The position numbers were made by a program, and so were the translations under genes. From the NCBI GenBank assembly GCA_029945375.1, contig CM057057.1:124001-188000 (forward strand): a stretch of 64,000 bases of DNA, written 5' to 3'. The notes below the pieces were generated by a model that was not told where the DNA came from, did not search any database, and worked only from the letters and a program-made list of their open reading frames with translations. Of this stretch, positions 49,908 to 61,885 are shown one piece after another. Position 1 is the stretch's first letter. The number at the start of each line of letters is the position of its first letter. The DNA comes from Agaricus subrufescens (taxonomy: Eukaryota; Basidiomycota; Agaricomycetes; Agaricales; Agaricaceae).

Positions 49908-51776
49908 TTAGATCACAAAAAAGACTAAGCTTACATTTAAACGACTTTTTCGTCTTGATTCATGGAGACTAAATCCACCCTGGAAGTCTCTGCTGAGGCC
50001 GCGGCCACGACTGGTAGATTGCCCACGACGAAGGTTTCGACGAGTGTTTAACCTAATTGCGTAATCAATTTGGTAATTTCTTGGGAAGACGGAGAAAGTG
50101 GCTTACGTTACTAGTATTGAGTTTGCATAGACTACAGAAGTATGGAATCAAAACGTCAGTTACTAGGATAAATAGGGAAACACCAGAGAAATTTAATCGG
50201 GCCGTGCGTATGACGTAGCAGAAGAGCCAAGAATAAGAAGCGAGGACTTACGTTTTCCAATTACAAAATGTAGACCCATAAATACCAGGTTTCCAGACAT
50301 CGTTAGCCACTGTTTTCCGTGACAAGTTAGTATTTCACCATTGTTGGAATGTCAAGCTACATACACATAACATCGCTACGACTGTTCCGGCCCTAGTCAA
50401 GTGAGATATATAAGCAACGAGACAATCAATAGGGGAGGGATAAACTCACGCCGTCAGAGAACCCGTTTCGAAGGCATAGAGAATCAAGGTGTCGATAATC
50501 GCGTTCAAACTGAAGTGTGAACGCGGACGTAAGCTAACATCCGAGCAAGACAAGAAAAGGAACCAACTTGAAATCAGTCGTCCTGACAGTCTTAAGGAGG
50601 AAGAATAGAGAGCCTGTAATGAGAATGTCTACTGCTGTTGAAAGGGCAAGTCCAAGCGTGAATAGCCACTGCGCTAGACTTATGGGCGACGATACTACTG
50701 TTTGTTGTCTTTACTCACATAAAAATTGCTCCTGAATTGTGGAAAAGTTGCGTTCACCACCCTGCATACGTTTGACCGGCTCGTTGTCAGTGCGCTCCAG
50801 AAGTAACAAATGTCGACTTACATCTCGGCAGTGGTACCTAGCGACAAGAAAATATTTCAACTACCGCAATGGAGAAAGGGGGGGTTGAAACAACTTACCA
50901 CAGGCAGAGACGAGACGGCAGAGAGCAATGAGAAACTGTAATTGTTTGCTGAGATATCGATATCTGTTTGATTCGTAAATTACAGGGCACGTACGATTGG
51001 GATAACATAAATGAGGTTGTTGTGGCACACTAGACACCGATTAACCGACCAAGAGGGTAGAGAGATCATGCGGCTTACACCTATAGATACGATAACAAAA
51101 GAAGCTGGCAGAACGTCAGGCATAGGCGTAGGAGACAGCTCGTCAACATACCTATGAACAACAAATGTGAGAATGCCCTACAAAATCATCAACATACAAT
51201 TCTTGACTTTATGTATTGAGATACAAACCGTGACTGCAACAGTGGCCTTGAAGGAGGAGAAATTAAATGGAAGTGGTGCAACAACTTGCCAAGGACGGAC
51301 GTACGGAAATGGCCCTGTGCGGAGTTAGTGTTAATGAAATAGTGTAAACATACAGAAGTCAACATGCCAAGGTATGGTATCGATTCGCTCTAGTTGTCCA
51401 AAATTTTCGATGAGGTAAATCCACAGGCCTGCCCATACAAGGGCGGTATGAAGCGCGTCGAGCGTCCTAAGCATGTTTACATGCAAGCTCAGGCAAAGTG
51501 GGTGAACCGCACCATATGCCAACAACCTAAACACAAAATGAGGGCTGGACATTTGGGCGGTCGGTTGCAAAAGACACACCAGAGCCTTTGTGTGAGGTGG
51601 ATCACGGGTGTACATCTTGAAATATATAATGACCTGGAGCAGAACGAGCCCACTGAGGCTGCAGACGGAAATGAGAATATGGATGAAGCGAGGGTGGGAC
51701 GCGATGTGACGTACAGGGATGCGTAGAGGCCCCCCAGCAGCAACGCACCGAAGGTCAGAGGAATTGAGGTGGCCAT
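49908..51776 (-). CDS. DUF6534-type seven-TM membrane protein
   Basis: Basidiomycete-specific predicted 7-TM family, probably at the plasma membrane, function unknown. Start MATSIPLTFGALLLGGLYAS at 51776 (the GALLLGG motif is characteristic). An intron leads to LVLLQVIIYFKMYTRDPPHT, then LDALHTALVWAGLWIYLIEN, FLIALCRLVSACG, FLWLFTLGLALSTAVDILIT, GSLFFLLKTVRTT, LNAIIDTLILYAFETGSLTA and, at the end, FVIGKLYSNSILVTLNTRRN. The C-terminal DUF6534 block (LN..ID.LI.YA.ETG through KLYSNS.L..LN.R) is complete. The tail is basic and Arg/Ser-rich, stop at 49908. Many small exons, each with usable splice sites. An alternative in-frame start lies slightly upstream. Confidence 0.75.
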
Positions 51777-52234
51777 GGCGGAGTGGAGGAACAGGAGGCA
51801 CCAGGACACGCGAGACCAAAGGGGGGCACCTTAAATAGACTTAAAAATATAATAGAGCTGTCTTAAGTAATTAGTTCCGCTACGTACATTCGTCCTACCC
51901 CTAACATAAATGATCGCCGCATTGTATGCTCCAGCCCCTTGCCGAGCGCCGGAGCGGTCTGCAGCCAGTCCCCAGTGGACGATGTGTCCGCGGGGAGCCG
52001 CGAGTCCTCTTGCGACACCCAGCGGTCGGCGGCCATCCAGCTGCTGGGATCGTCGACGGGGCCCGCTGGTCGGTGTTTCGGCCGTGCCATCAACATGGAA
52101 AGAAAGCCTCACGACCCAATTTCAAGTAGTCTGGGGAGATAAGCCTAACCGGTTTTAGATAGCACACGGCGCTTACGTCAGCCACCTTTCGCCTGGTCCA
52201 TCAGTCCCCTTGGCCGCGCAACACAACATCCGCG
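51777..52234. promoter_or_regulatory. Divergent promoter region between DUF6534 gene and CCT3
   Basis: 458 bp, GC-rich in its middle. Overlapping open frames on both strands (for example 51863-52096 minus) look like a by-product of base composition. No TATA consensus picked out. Confidence 0.4.
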
Positions 52235-54309
52235 ATGGCCTCCCAGACCCCGGTTTTCGTCATGAGTATGGCCGAATATTCTCTGTCGCGTGTCTGTAAC
52301 CCACATCTCTTCTCCAGACACGGCCCCCGAGCGCCAGTCGGGGCGCAAGGCGCAAATTTCAAACATCACCGCCGCGAAGGTACGCGATGCTTTTTTTATT
52401 TCTCATCGTCTGTCTTGTTGACGTTGAGAAGACCGTAGCGGATGTGATCCGAACTTGTCTCGGCCCAAAAGCCATGCTCAAAATGATCCTGGATCCCATG
52501 GGCGGCATACTGTACGTATTAGCGCAGCCGAAAAGGCATCCATCCTGAACGGCTTCTTCGACTAGACTGACGAACGACGGAAATGCCATTCTACGTGAGA
52601 TCGACGTGGCGCATCCAGCTGCAAAAAATATGATTGAGCTTTCGCGGACGCAAGACGAGGAGTGCGGTGATGGCACAACGAGTGTCATCATCCTTGGTGT
52701 GTCCTCCCCTTCGTTCTGTCATCTCCCTTGCTGAGTAGAACGCAACAGCTGGAGAGATCCTCGCCCAGTCGCTATCTCAGCTCGAGCGCGATATCCATCC
52801 CGTCGTCATCATCTCCGCGTACAACAAAGCCCTAAAAGAAGCACTCGAGATCGTCAAACGAGTATCCATTCCCATCGATGTCAACGACGACGAACAAATG
52901 CTCAAACTCATCAAGACCTCGATTGGTACCAAGTTTGTCGTCAGATGGTCCGATCTCATGTGCAAACTCGCGCTACAAGCCGTGCGGACTGTCGCTCAGG
53001 AAGAAGGTTCGATGAAGACCGTTGATATCAAACGATACGCGCGTGTCGAGAAAATCCCTGGTGGAGAGATCGAGCAAAGTTGCGTTTTGGACGGTGTGAT
53101 GCTGAACAAGGATATAACTCATCCGAATATGCGTCGTCGCATCAAAAATCCACGCATCGTGCTTCTTGATTGTCCCCTGGAATACAAAAAGGGCGAGTCG
53201 CAGACGAATATGGAATTTTCCAACGAGACCGACTGGGAACGGGCACAAGCTTTAGAGGAAGAGCAAGTCAAAGCTCAATGCCTCAAAATCATAGAATTTA
53301 AACCCGATCTAGTCTTCACAGAGAAAGGAGTTTCTGGTTCGTTCATCACAATCCTATACTGTTCCCGTACTCATCTTCTTTCCCTAAGATCTTGCGCAGC
53401 ACGTGTTTGTTCAACACAATGTCACCGCTATTCGTCGTGTTCGCAAGTCAGACAATAACCGCATCGCTCTCGCAGTTGGTGCTACAATAGTCAATCGAGT
53501 TGAAGATCTTCGCGAGTCTGACGTTGGCACAAAGTGTGGTTTGTTCAACATCGAAAAGATCGGCGATGAGTAAGTCCTCTTCCATGACATCAGAGTACGA
53601 CCCCAATATCTCTCAACAGATATTTCACTTTCCTCACCGAATGCAAGACACCAAAAGCTTGTACGATCCTCCTCCGGGGGCCATCAAAAGACGTCTTAAA
53701 TGAGATTGATCGAAACTTGGCTGACGCCATGTCGGTTGCGCGAAACGTAGTGTTCGAGCCAACACTAATACCAGGGGGCGGCGCTACAGAAATGGCTATT
53801 AGTGTCGGGCTGCATGCCAAGGCTAGAGCGATTGTAGGAGTTGAGGGTTGGCCTTATAGAGCTGTGGCAGATGCCATGGAAGTCATCCCTAGGACCTTGG
53901 TACAAAATAGTGGCGGTAATGCGATCAGAGTCCTCACTGAACTTCGTGTCTGTCTCCCAATATGTTCATTCGCTTGCGTCAATTGACCCCAGCATTTCTT
54001 TTTGTAGGCTAAACACGCAAATGGTGAGCATTCGTGGGGTGTTAACGGTGATACAGGAAAGATTGTGGATATGAAGGAATATGGATTGTACGAGTCTACT
54101 AGCGTGAAGATTCAAACGTTGAAGACTGCAATCGAGGTACGCCCTTGTTCCGATACTTTGAGCTGGTCGCTTATTGATTGTACCACAAAAAGGCTGCACG
54201 TATGTTGCTTCGCGTAGATGATGTAGTTCAGGCTGTAAGAAAAGATCGTGAACAGGGTGGCCGTGGTCCTACGAACGAAGGAGGCGAAGAAATGATGATG
54301 GAACCTTAA
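52235..54309 (+). CDS. CCT3: Chaperonin TRiC/CCT subunit gamma
   Basis: One of eight subunits of the cytosolic group II chaperonin that folds actin and tubulin. Starts [10 protein letters not shown], spliced to [20 protein letters not shown]. Diagnostic motifs: [40 protein letters not shown], the nucleotide motif [119 protein letters not shown] and [20 protein letters not shown]. Ends in an acidic/Met tail, stop at 54307-54309. Length about 550 aa, as expected. The catalytic Asp of GDGTT is intact. Highly conserved single-copy housekeeping gene. Confidence 0.95.
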
Positions 54310-55762
54310 AAAAGAAACGATGAATAATGTTCTAGAATTTTTCTTTTTTTAAAAACCTTTCGAGAAACCTGGTCTCAAAATTTGAAATATCATACGTGCT
54401 AATGTTGGAAGCCCCCAATTTTCTCAATTAAGGGGTGAAAATCTGAAAGTACACCTCTCGAGTGCTGATAGCGTGTTGTGACTCAATCTCTCTTAGGACT
54501 AGTAATAGAGTTCGCATATACAAAATAATCATAATTAGCTCTTTCAACGAATAAGAATAAAAATGGGGTGTAGCCAGATAGTTGATGGGACCTGACACTG
54601 AAACAAATGGTTGCTTTTAGGTTGATATCTCATGATCAATAGCTGGAATAGTTTTTTTTGTAAAATAGGCTGGCTCCCCGGATGAAAGATATCTAGGGAT
54701 GGGTAGGTGGGAATGTGGAGAGATGAAGGGTCCAAGGACAAGTGTTCTCTTTTTTTGGTTTAGTATGTGCTTGGTAATTTTTTGGCCAGAGGGAGGGCAT
54801 TCGAGAGAGACTCGAACGTGATAAGTGATCGAGATGCAAATCAAAATCAGTGAACTGATCACACACCACGATCTCAGTTGCATCTGTCGCTCAATGCTCA
54901 TCCTCTAGAAATCAAATTAACCGTGCTATATGGGGGTACCATGATGGATTGTGTACGTATTGACATTCAATCTACAGAACAAGATCTACTAAATCTCAAT
55001 TCATCGGTTGAGATTATGGCCGCATTGAAACGAGTACTTGGAAGTTACTATATATCGGAACACCGTAGGGTCACCTGAGAAACAAAAAAAAACAAGAATA
55101 TAAGACACTTGCTCCCCTATGGCCTGAGGCTTTTTCTGATAAATGCACACCTGTGTGAAACATACGCCGCCAACAATGTAGCGAGACAAACCCTTCGATC
55201 ATCGTTTCTGCGAAGGCAGGATCCCGTAGATTGGGACTGATACAACACATTATAACAATCGTTTAGGAGAGTCTATGAAAAGACATTTCATCTCTTTTAT
55301 GGTTTTATTTTTTCTCTTGCTTCGAACCAGTGGTTTATAGTTTGCTGGTGTCCATATTAAGGATGTAATTCAGGTGAGTGGATCAAACACACACGCTCTT
55401 GTGGTCGATGTGGATAATCTCAGGTTAAAACGAGACCCACTGAAGCCACGAATTGAGACCACATCTGGGGTTATAAGAAGCCCTAAGAGAATGTGTCGGT
55501 ATCGCATGGTTCAACAGCATGGTACTTCATGATACCGATCACTGTTGTCTTGAACAGAGGTGACGTACCCCTAAACCATGACCAACACTCATGATCACTA
55601 CGTTTCTAAATAAAAGGGGAAAATCCGGTAAAATTAAGACTAGAACAAGACGCGCATAGGGACAAGTATACTGAATTCTTTATGAATGCAGTCCCATTGT
55701 GGGATGTTCATCATTCAATTTCACCCGCTTCGTCTCGTCCTCGTCCTTACCATTCTCTACGT
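54310..55762. other. Convergent intergenic region, no gene seen
   Basis: About 1.45 kb between CCT3 and the Dus1 stop, AT-rich, with only short unremarkable frames (for example 54617-54901 minus). Too long for 3' UTRs alone. I see no RNA gene or repeat. Confidence 0.4.
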
Positions 55763-57299
55763 CTAGGTGCCCACGCTAAATAAGAGTGGATGCTTCTGAA
55801 CATGCTGTAAGCGACTAATCACCGAACATTGACCAAACGCACTAGATCCAAACTGAGTGTTGAGTGGAGGGGGCCTGAAATACGGTTGCGCAAGCCAATG
55901 AGGCATAAGTTGTAATCCCGTTATAGGTTCTATTTCGATGAGGTCAGTTAGGAGCCTACCCCCTGCGTTCCTCTCATCATGCTATGACAACAAATTAAAA
56001 AAGAAATCGTCTGCCGAAAACAAAGAAAAATATGTACCTCCATTCGTTCTTTCAATTCTGTACATATTTTCACATACTCTTGATATCCCTGACTGGGAGC
56101 TTTTGGATCGATCTTAACCTTGCCCAAACGTTCTCTCAAGTCTTTTTCCTTCGTCAAACCGGGGCGCATGATTTTGAACAAATGTCCTTTTACGGCGCTC
56201 ACTATCGTCGGTGTTTTTTGAGAAAGAACGATATCAAGATATTCGAGGGCGAGGTCACAATGTCTCGGGTGTCGCAGTAAAATTTGTTCGTCTGACAAAT
56301 AACTCGCATTCCTTGGTGATGGTGCGGAAAAAGGCGTAAGACCGTTGAAAAGTGCAGGGTTGTACAACTGTCCTTCGGCACTCATGACGCCATCAGCACC
56401 TGTTGCTTCAAGACAATCAAGGATATCGGATTGGTACAAGACGTTGCCGTTAGCAAAAACAGGAACAGAGACTGCCTCTTTGACCGCGCGAATTTTAGTC
56501 CAATCTGCAAGGCCCGTATTGACACCCCGTTGCTCTCGTATTCGACCATGGCAAGTGAGAATTTGAGCGCCGGCGCTTTCGAGCATTTTTGCATAGGCTA
56601 CCGTTTTTTCCACAGTGGGGAATACGCGGAATTTCGCGGTGACTGGTATTGATAAATTGGTGTGGAGGGTATTGACTGTAATCGGGAGTCAACTGGATGT
56701 TGAAAAACGCGAGAAGTCTGCCGCATACTGAGTTTATAAATGAGCTCCCAATCATCTTGGAGGTAGGCGCCATACTTGCCCTTCCTCGCTATGTCCTGAG
56801 GACAGCCAAGGTTGATATCAACGGCGTCGCAGTGGGGTTCGATAATTTTGGCGGACGTGAGTAGTTGGTCGGGGTCATTGGCGCAGAACTGGACAACGAG
56901 CGGCCGATCGACAGTCGGGTCACCCTCCTCGCCGCAGAGAGTATTGAAATTCAGTTCGCGATAGTATCTATTCGACTGCGTCGCAAACATCTGATGATGA
57001 TGTCAGTCCCTGTCAGAGCGTTGTAAAAAGCACAGACTTTGGCGTTGATCATGGGCGAGTATATCACCTGAGAACGCATCAGAGCGAGGTCGTCAACTCG
57101 CGCAGTTAATGCGCACCTGGGCTCCGTACCGCCGTGACAGTTTTCGCCAGGCCTAGCTGCATGTATGAGTCAACGGACTCGGTAGAGATGCCAGCGGACA
57201 GACCAGCTCGCTCTGCTCGACCATCGGGGCAACAATGAACTTTGGGCTGCCCAATACGTTCCTGTAGAAATCATAGCCCCCCGGCTTTTTCGTGGCCAT
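55763..57299 (-). CDS. DUS1: tRNA-dihydrouridine synthase, Dus1 type
   Basis: FMN enzyme that reduces uridines 16/17 in the D-loop of cytoplasmic tRNAs. The start chosen at 57299 ([20 protein letters not shown]) is in frame with [12 protein letters not shown]; the ATG further up at 57358 is in another frame. Short exons then give [22 protein letters not shown] and [20 protein letters not shown]. Conserved: [40 protein letters not shown] with the catalytic Cys in [44 protein letters not shown] and [19 protein letters not shown] last intron leads to [20 protein letters not shown], stop at 55763. About 430 aa. Divergently paired with the NOPCHAP1-like gene. Confidence 0.92.
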
Positions 57300-57365
57300 T
57301 GCCAGCAGGCGGGAGTAGGAGCAGAAAATGGTGAAAGCAGTGGCTGTGCTGCCATCATTTTCCTG
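57300..57365. promoter_or_regulatory. 66-bp bidirectional start region
   Basis: Only 66 bp separate the ATG of the Dus1 gene (57299, minus) from the ATG of the NOPCHAP1-like gene (57366, plus). The core promoters of the two genes must overlap each other's 5' UTR or coding sequence. Both products serve tRNA/rRNP biogenesis, so co-regulation is plausible. Confidence 0.6.
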
Positions 57366-58114
57366 ATGAACACCGACAACAACAACGTCCTCGATGTCGA
57401 GGACGACGATCAGAGGCAGATTCGCATTCGTGAGTCCGGCTCCTACTCTACTGTTGTATTAACTCTTGATTATGCAGAGGCGTTGCTCGAGAAGCTGAAC
57501 AGTGAGTCGAAGCCGCAGCCGCAGCCCCCGGCGGGCTTACAGTTCGACCTTGGAAGTAAATCACCATTTGACGCTAACTCCTCCGCCGAACGTCTGTATC
57601 GCCTACCTCTAGCACTTTGGCTTCGTTATTCAGCCAATTTTCTCAGTTCTATCCAGGGTGCGGGCCTTTCTTCCCCAGATCCAAGCCTCGAACGACGCTC
57701 TCGCTCAACGTATGCAAGAGGACCCTGATAGCGTCAATATCGAGCATGTTAGTGAGCATGCGGACCAGTACATTCAGATGGTGTGCCGTCTCGCTTACCT
57801 CTACTCGAGGTTCTTAATTGCTGCCACAGAATCTTGGTCTAGGCGTCTTCGAAGATCGTAACAAAATGCCAAAGGATGTGTCAAAGGATGCTCAAGACAC
57901 GGCAATGTCATCGACCTCTTCTTCTTCCTCTTCCGAAGATGCCGTCAGCGACTCAGACTTAGACTCCGATGCCTCCTCTGAAATCATCACGTCCTTCGTT
58001 CCCGAGCGACCTATCAGGCCTCTTCCTCGACGCCCGGCTACTAGGCCACACCCTTCGGTCGTCCTCCAACCCGAAAAATCGGGTGAGTCGCCTGCGCCAC
58101 TAACTCAAGCCTGA
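57366..58114 (+). CDS. NOPCHAP1/DUF4598-like snoRNP assembly factor
   Basis: Small acidic protein of the NOPCHAP1 family, which in animals links NOP58 to the R2TP chaperone during box C/D snoRNP assembly. Exons: MNTDNNNVLDVEDDDQRQIR; after intron 57430-57477, ALLEKLNSESKPQPQPPAGL; after an intron starting GTAAAT near 57557 (likely acceptor TTCTCAG), RVRAFLPQIQASNDALAQRM and SVNIEHVSEHADQYIQM; after an intron starting GTGTGCC, NLGLGVFEDRNKM. The block FLPQ.QASN...(Y)IQMNLGLGVFE is the family signature. The C-terminus is Ser/Asp/Glu-rich, then PERPIRPLPRRPATRP, stop at 58114. About 190 aa. Family recognition moderately certain; the second intron boundaries less so. Confidence 0.7.
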
Positions 58115-59659
58115 TAATGGCTATCACTGCGTACACGTACGTTATGCAACTTGTAATACGACTATACTGCTTCGCTCTATTATTGCTCCTAACACCTATC
58201 CTACGCGCCTTGTTTGTACATGACAGCCACCGCGAATAGGAATGCGATGTTTTTGCTTTTCTCACTCAAAAATACTTGGCACTGCTCCCCTGACCAAGGG
58301 TATGGTTTCGGCTGTTCGTGAACGTGAAAACATGAACACAAGACACAGAGTAACAACTGATGTTATTCTGTATGCGAAATTGCATCAAGTGTGCATCTTT
58401 CAACTCGGCATATCGATCAGCTTCTATGACTCTCACCGTTCCTTTTTCTCACACGATCCTGGGGCCCATCCTCTAATCTTCCCTGGGTTTCTCTTTAACC
58501 ACAAGGTGGTGTGACTGCTTTGTTTCAATTATCACGACGTGCGGATTTTGACGGTGTTCTTAAAATATACAGATACACAGTACTTAGCCAATGAACGACT
58601 TTGAATGACGATACACTCTTCAAACCACAAGATCACCGATGACTACATTTTGCCAAGTGATTGAGCTTGGTCTTGGGCTGTCTCCTGTATAAAACTATTT
58701 CATAAGTGACCGACTGTTACACTTTGCCTTTCATGCGCGATTTGTCTCTCCACGTCGATGAACTCCACTCCTAGGCACATTCATCTCGCTCCCGTCCTGT
58801 TCCCCACGCGAACTCACGACATCTAAATCTATCTTCCGACGGTTCCTGGCATCGCCAACATCCTGCTTCTTCTAACATCTGGGTGTGCTCTTTCACACTC
58901 TGTGCCCATCACCACCAGGTCAAGAAAGACTCTTACACGGCCTAACCATTGCAGCGGAACTGACCCATGAGCCATTTCTCACCCCACAGCAATGAAAGCC
59001 AATGAAGAATAGTGGTTTTGGGTCAGATCTCGACAACTGTCTGACACGCGACTCTGCTACCGGACCCGAAATGAAGTTCTACGGTTGGGCTGTTTTGCCG
59101 TTCTCTCGCTTGAATACTTGTCACCAACTTCCTTCGGATGTTTAAGAAAAAAAAGCCCCATACGGTCAGCCGTTCTCCCTCCTAGATATTAGCATACTGA
59201 TACCGTCGCATGCATCCCTCGCGCAAAACTTTATCTAGATTGCATTCCTACTCTCACATTGGGCCCAGTAACAAGAGAAACATTACGGTACCTTTACTGC
59301 AAGGGACGAGGGTCGTGTAAGCCAGACCACGACATCTGCGAGAAGACCATTTGAGGAAGAACTTCCTCACCGAACCTCTTCCTTGCATGCAGATGCGATA
59401 GAACTCCAAGACAGTCCGTGTAAATTTAGCGCTGATACAGTGCGTTTTCAGTGACCGGAAAAGTCTTGGCCAGAAAACAAGTGACCGTCAAATCGCCTAC
59501 GATGGTGATTAGCAGTTCATCCAAGTTTTTTTGCCAAGCCAAAAAACTGGTGTATTAGGCAACGAGCAGAGCATATAAAGAGGCATTAAGAGACTGCACT
59601 GACAGACCGCATCGGTTAAGTCAACTGGTCGACTGTCAATCCTCACACAATCTTGCTGA
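58115..59659. repeat. Laccase upstream region, copy 1 of tandem duplication
   Basis: From about 58427 to the laccase ATG this matches 62330-63562 at an offset of ~3.9 kb (shared CTCACACGATCCTG, TTCTTAAAATAT, CCAATGAACGAC and the last ~100 bp before each ATG). No gene is recognised inside. A TATA-like CATATAAAG lies at 59571-59579, 81 bp before the ATG. Confidence 0.7.
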
Positions 59660-61885
59660 ATGAAGTATCTTGCTTTACTCGCCTTCGTCCAGGCGGCGCT
59701 CGGTGCGGCCGTATCTAGAGCGGCAACCAAATCCTTCACTCTCGACATTGCGAATGGTCCCGTCGCTCCCGATGGTTTCCAAAGAAGTTCGTGCAAAACC
59801 TCCTATGATCCTACTTGCGCCACAGCCAATGCTCATGCTTGTTTTCTAGTTGGTGTCCTTGCGAACGGTACATATCCCGGACCCCCTATTTTGGTCCAGA
59901 AGGGCGACAATCTTCGTATCACCATGAACAACAAACTTGTGAATCTTTTTTACTGGCAACTGATAGATTGCAACATATTAATATGATCGCTGTTTAGACC
60001 GACGCGACCATGCGTCGTTCAACTGCCCTCAACCTTGACGGTATCTTCTACAACAGCCAGAACGTCTTTGAAGAGGGCGAACCATTCGTGAACGCTTGCC
60101 CGATTGGACCAAGTTCCTCATTTGTATATGAAGCCTCTGTTGCCAACCAAGCTGGTACATTCTGGTACCACTCCGAACTGAGCACCCAATACGTTGATGT
60201 AAGCATTTTTCATACGTTACGCAGATTGTTAGCTCAATTATCTTGACAGGGATTCCGGGGGCCATTAATCGTCTACGACCCTCATGACCCATTGGCGCAC
60301 TTATATGACGTTGATGACGTCAACACCGTAAGCCTTACCTGAGTAAGATCAACAGTAAGCCCTAACGTTACTGACTAGATTATTCAAATTGGAGACTGGT
60401 GGCAAGTCCCCACCCCTGAACTCCTCACACATTACGTCGCCACTGGCATTGTCCCAGTTTCCGACTCTGGTACTATCAATGGTATTGGTCGCTTCCAAGG
60501 CGGTCCCGAAGTTCCTTGGGCTGTCATCAACGTTGTGAGGGGGAAACGCTACCGCTTCCGTCTCATCAATGAGTCCGCTCGTAACGTCTTCAACATTTCA
60601 ATTGATAACCACATAATGAGTGAGTATGATTTAATGTTTTCTGGAATGGTTCGAGATGCTCACAATACATAGCCGCTATTGAGGCTGATGGTCAAGCCAT
60701 TCAACCAAAGGCGGCGCGTATCATCCCCATGCTCGCTGGTCAGCGCTACTCTGTTGTCGTAAGTTTCCATAATCATTACTATATTTACATGCTCTTGACC
60801 CTTGAAAAATCAAACTAGGTCAAAGCCGATCAACCCATTGGTAACTACTGGCTCAATGCTCCATTCACTGGTGGCAACCCTGCCAACAACCTTCATCGTA
60901 TGATATAACGTTTCTCGATCTTATGTCCGCGCTCAACTTGATTTTACAGAGAACGCAACTCTTTCTCGTGCTATCATCCGCTACAAGGGTGCTAGAGCAG
61001 TTGATCCTACTACTCCGATGACGCCTGGTCCTACTACCGGTCTTCTCATTGAAGCCGATCTTCGTCCCCTCGTCCCCACCAGAGTACAAAAGCCTAATGT
61101 CTCACTGACTTTCGATCTGGTTGTCGTGCGTACCTAATACTTTTCTTCTACTTCTTAGTAACGAATCTTGAACGGCTCAGACCACCGGCAAGGCTCAATG
61201 GAATATCAACGGCGTCTCCTATCTCTCGCCCCAAGTTCCCACTCTTGAGCAGGTCATCGACGGTGCTAACACATTCAACCAAACCGAGAACACTTTCGTA
61301 GTTCCCGGAAACTCCGTCGTAGAAGTTGTCTTCCCGGCCACTGATGATGACGATGCCCATCCATTCCACTTACACGGCGTAAGTACACCACTGGAGAATT
61401 TTCCGTTGCACTGGTTGATATATTTCTCAATAGATGCCCATGCAAGTTATCAAGTCTATGACGAGTGACAATGTCAACACTTTTGATCCCATCCTCCGTG
61501 ATGTACGCTAGGCATTGATCCACTCAAGTTATCTTGTGGTTGCTAACCGAAACTCAGGTTGTTGGTGTCGGAGGTGGCGGAACCACTATCCGCTTCACCA
61601 CTCCTAACACTGGTAAGTGCACATTCATGATCATTACATAAACGCTATAGCATTAACGGCTCCTTATTCTAGGTCCGTTCATGTTCCACTGTCACATCTT
61701 CTGGCACAAGTTCGCTGGTCTGGCCTCAGTCATGCTCGTTGATCCCAATGGCACGAGAAAGAATGTTGAAGTCACTGATCAATGGAGTGGTCTTTGCCCA
61801 GCGTAAGTGCCCTGTTCTACATTGGCTTCTTTGATCTGAGCTTGATATATATAGTTATGATGCCCTTCCTGCTGAGCTCCAGTGA
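59660..61885 (+). CDS. Laccase-like multicopper oxidase with degenerate copper sites, copy 1
   Basis: Secreted three-cupredoxin-domain protein (signal [17 protein letters not shown]). After introns 59787-59849 and 59939-59997 it reads [48 protein letters not shown]. The usual copper motif L1, HWHG, is NLDG here (60031-60042). L2, normally WYHSHLSTQYCDG, is [13 protein letters not shown] (His to Glu at 60175-60177). L3 HPFHLHG (61358-61378) and L4 [16 protein letters not shown] (61688 on) are intact, so the type-1 copper ligands remain but three of eight trinuclear-cluster histidines are lost. Other laccase landmarks: [60 protein letters not shown]. About 530-550 aa, stop at 61883-61885. The frame is clean, so it is a maintained non-canonical protein, not an obvious relic. 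Confidence 0.85.

Noticed and set aside
51863..52112. Overlapping open frames in GC-rich DNA between DUF6534 gene and CCT3
   Set aside because: Frames are open on both strands at once, as expected of GC-rich promoter DNA. No domain and no splice context.
57170..57385. Upstream start for Dus1 at 57358 (M-M-A-A-Q-P)
   Set aside because: That frame reads [15 protein letters not shown] instead of the conserved [19 protein letters not shown]. The ATG at 57299 is in the right frame.
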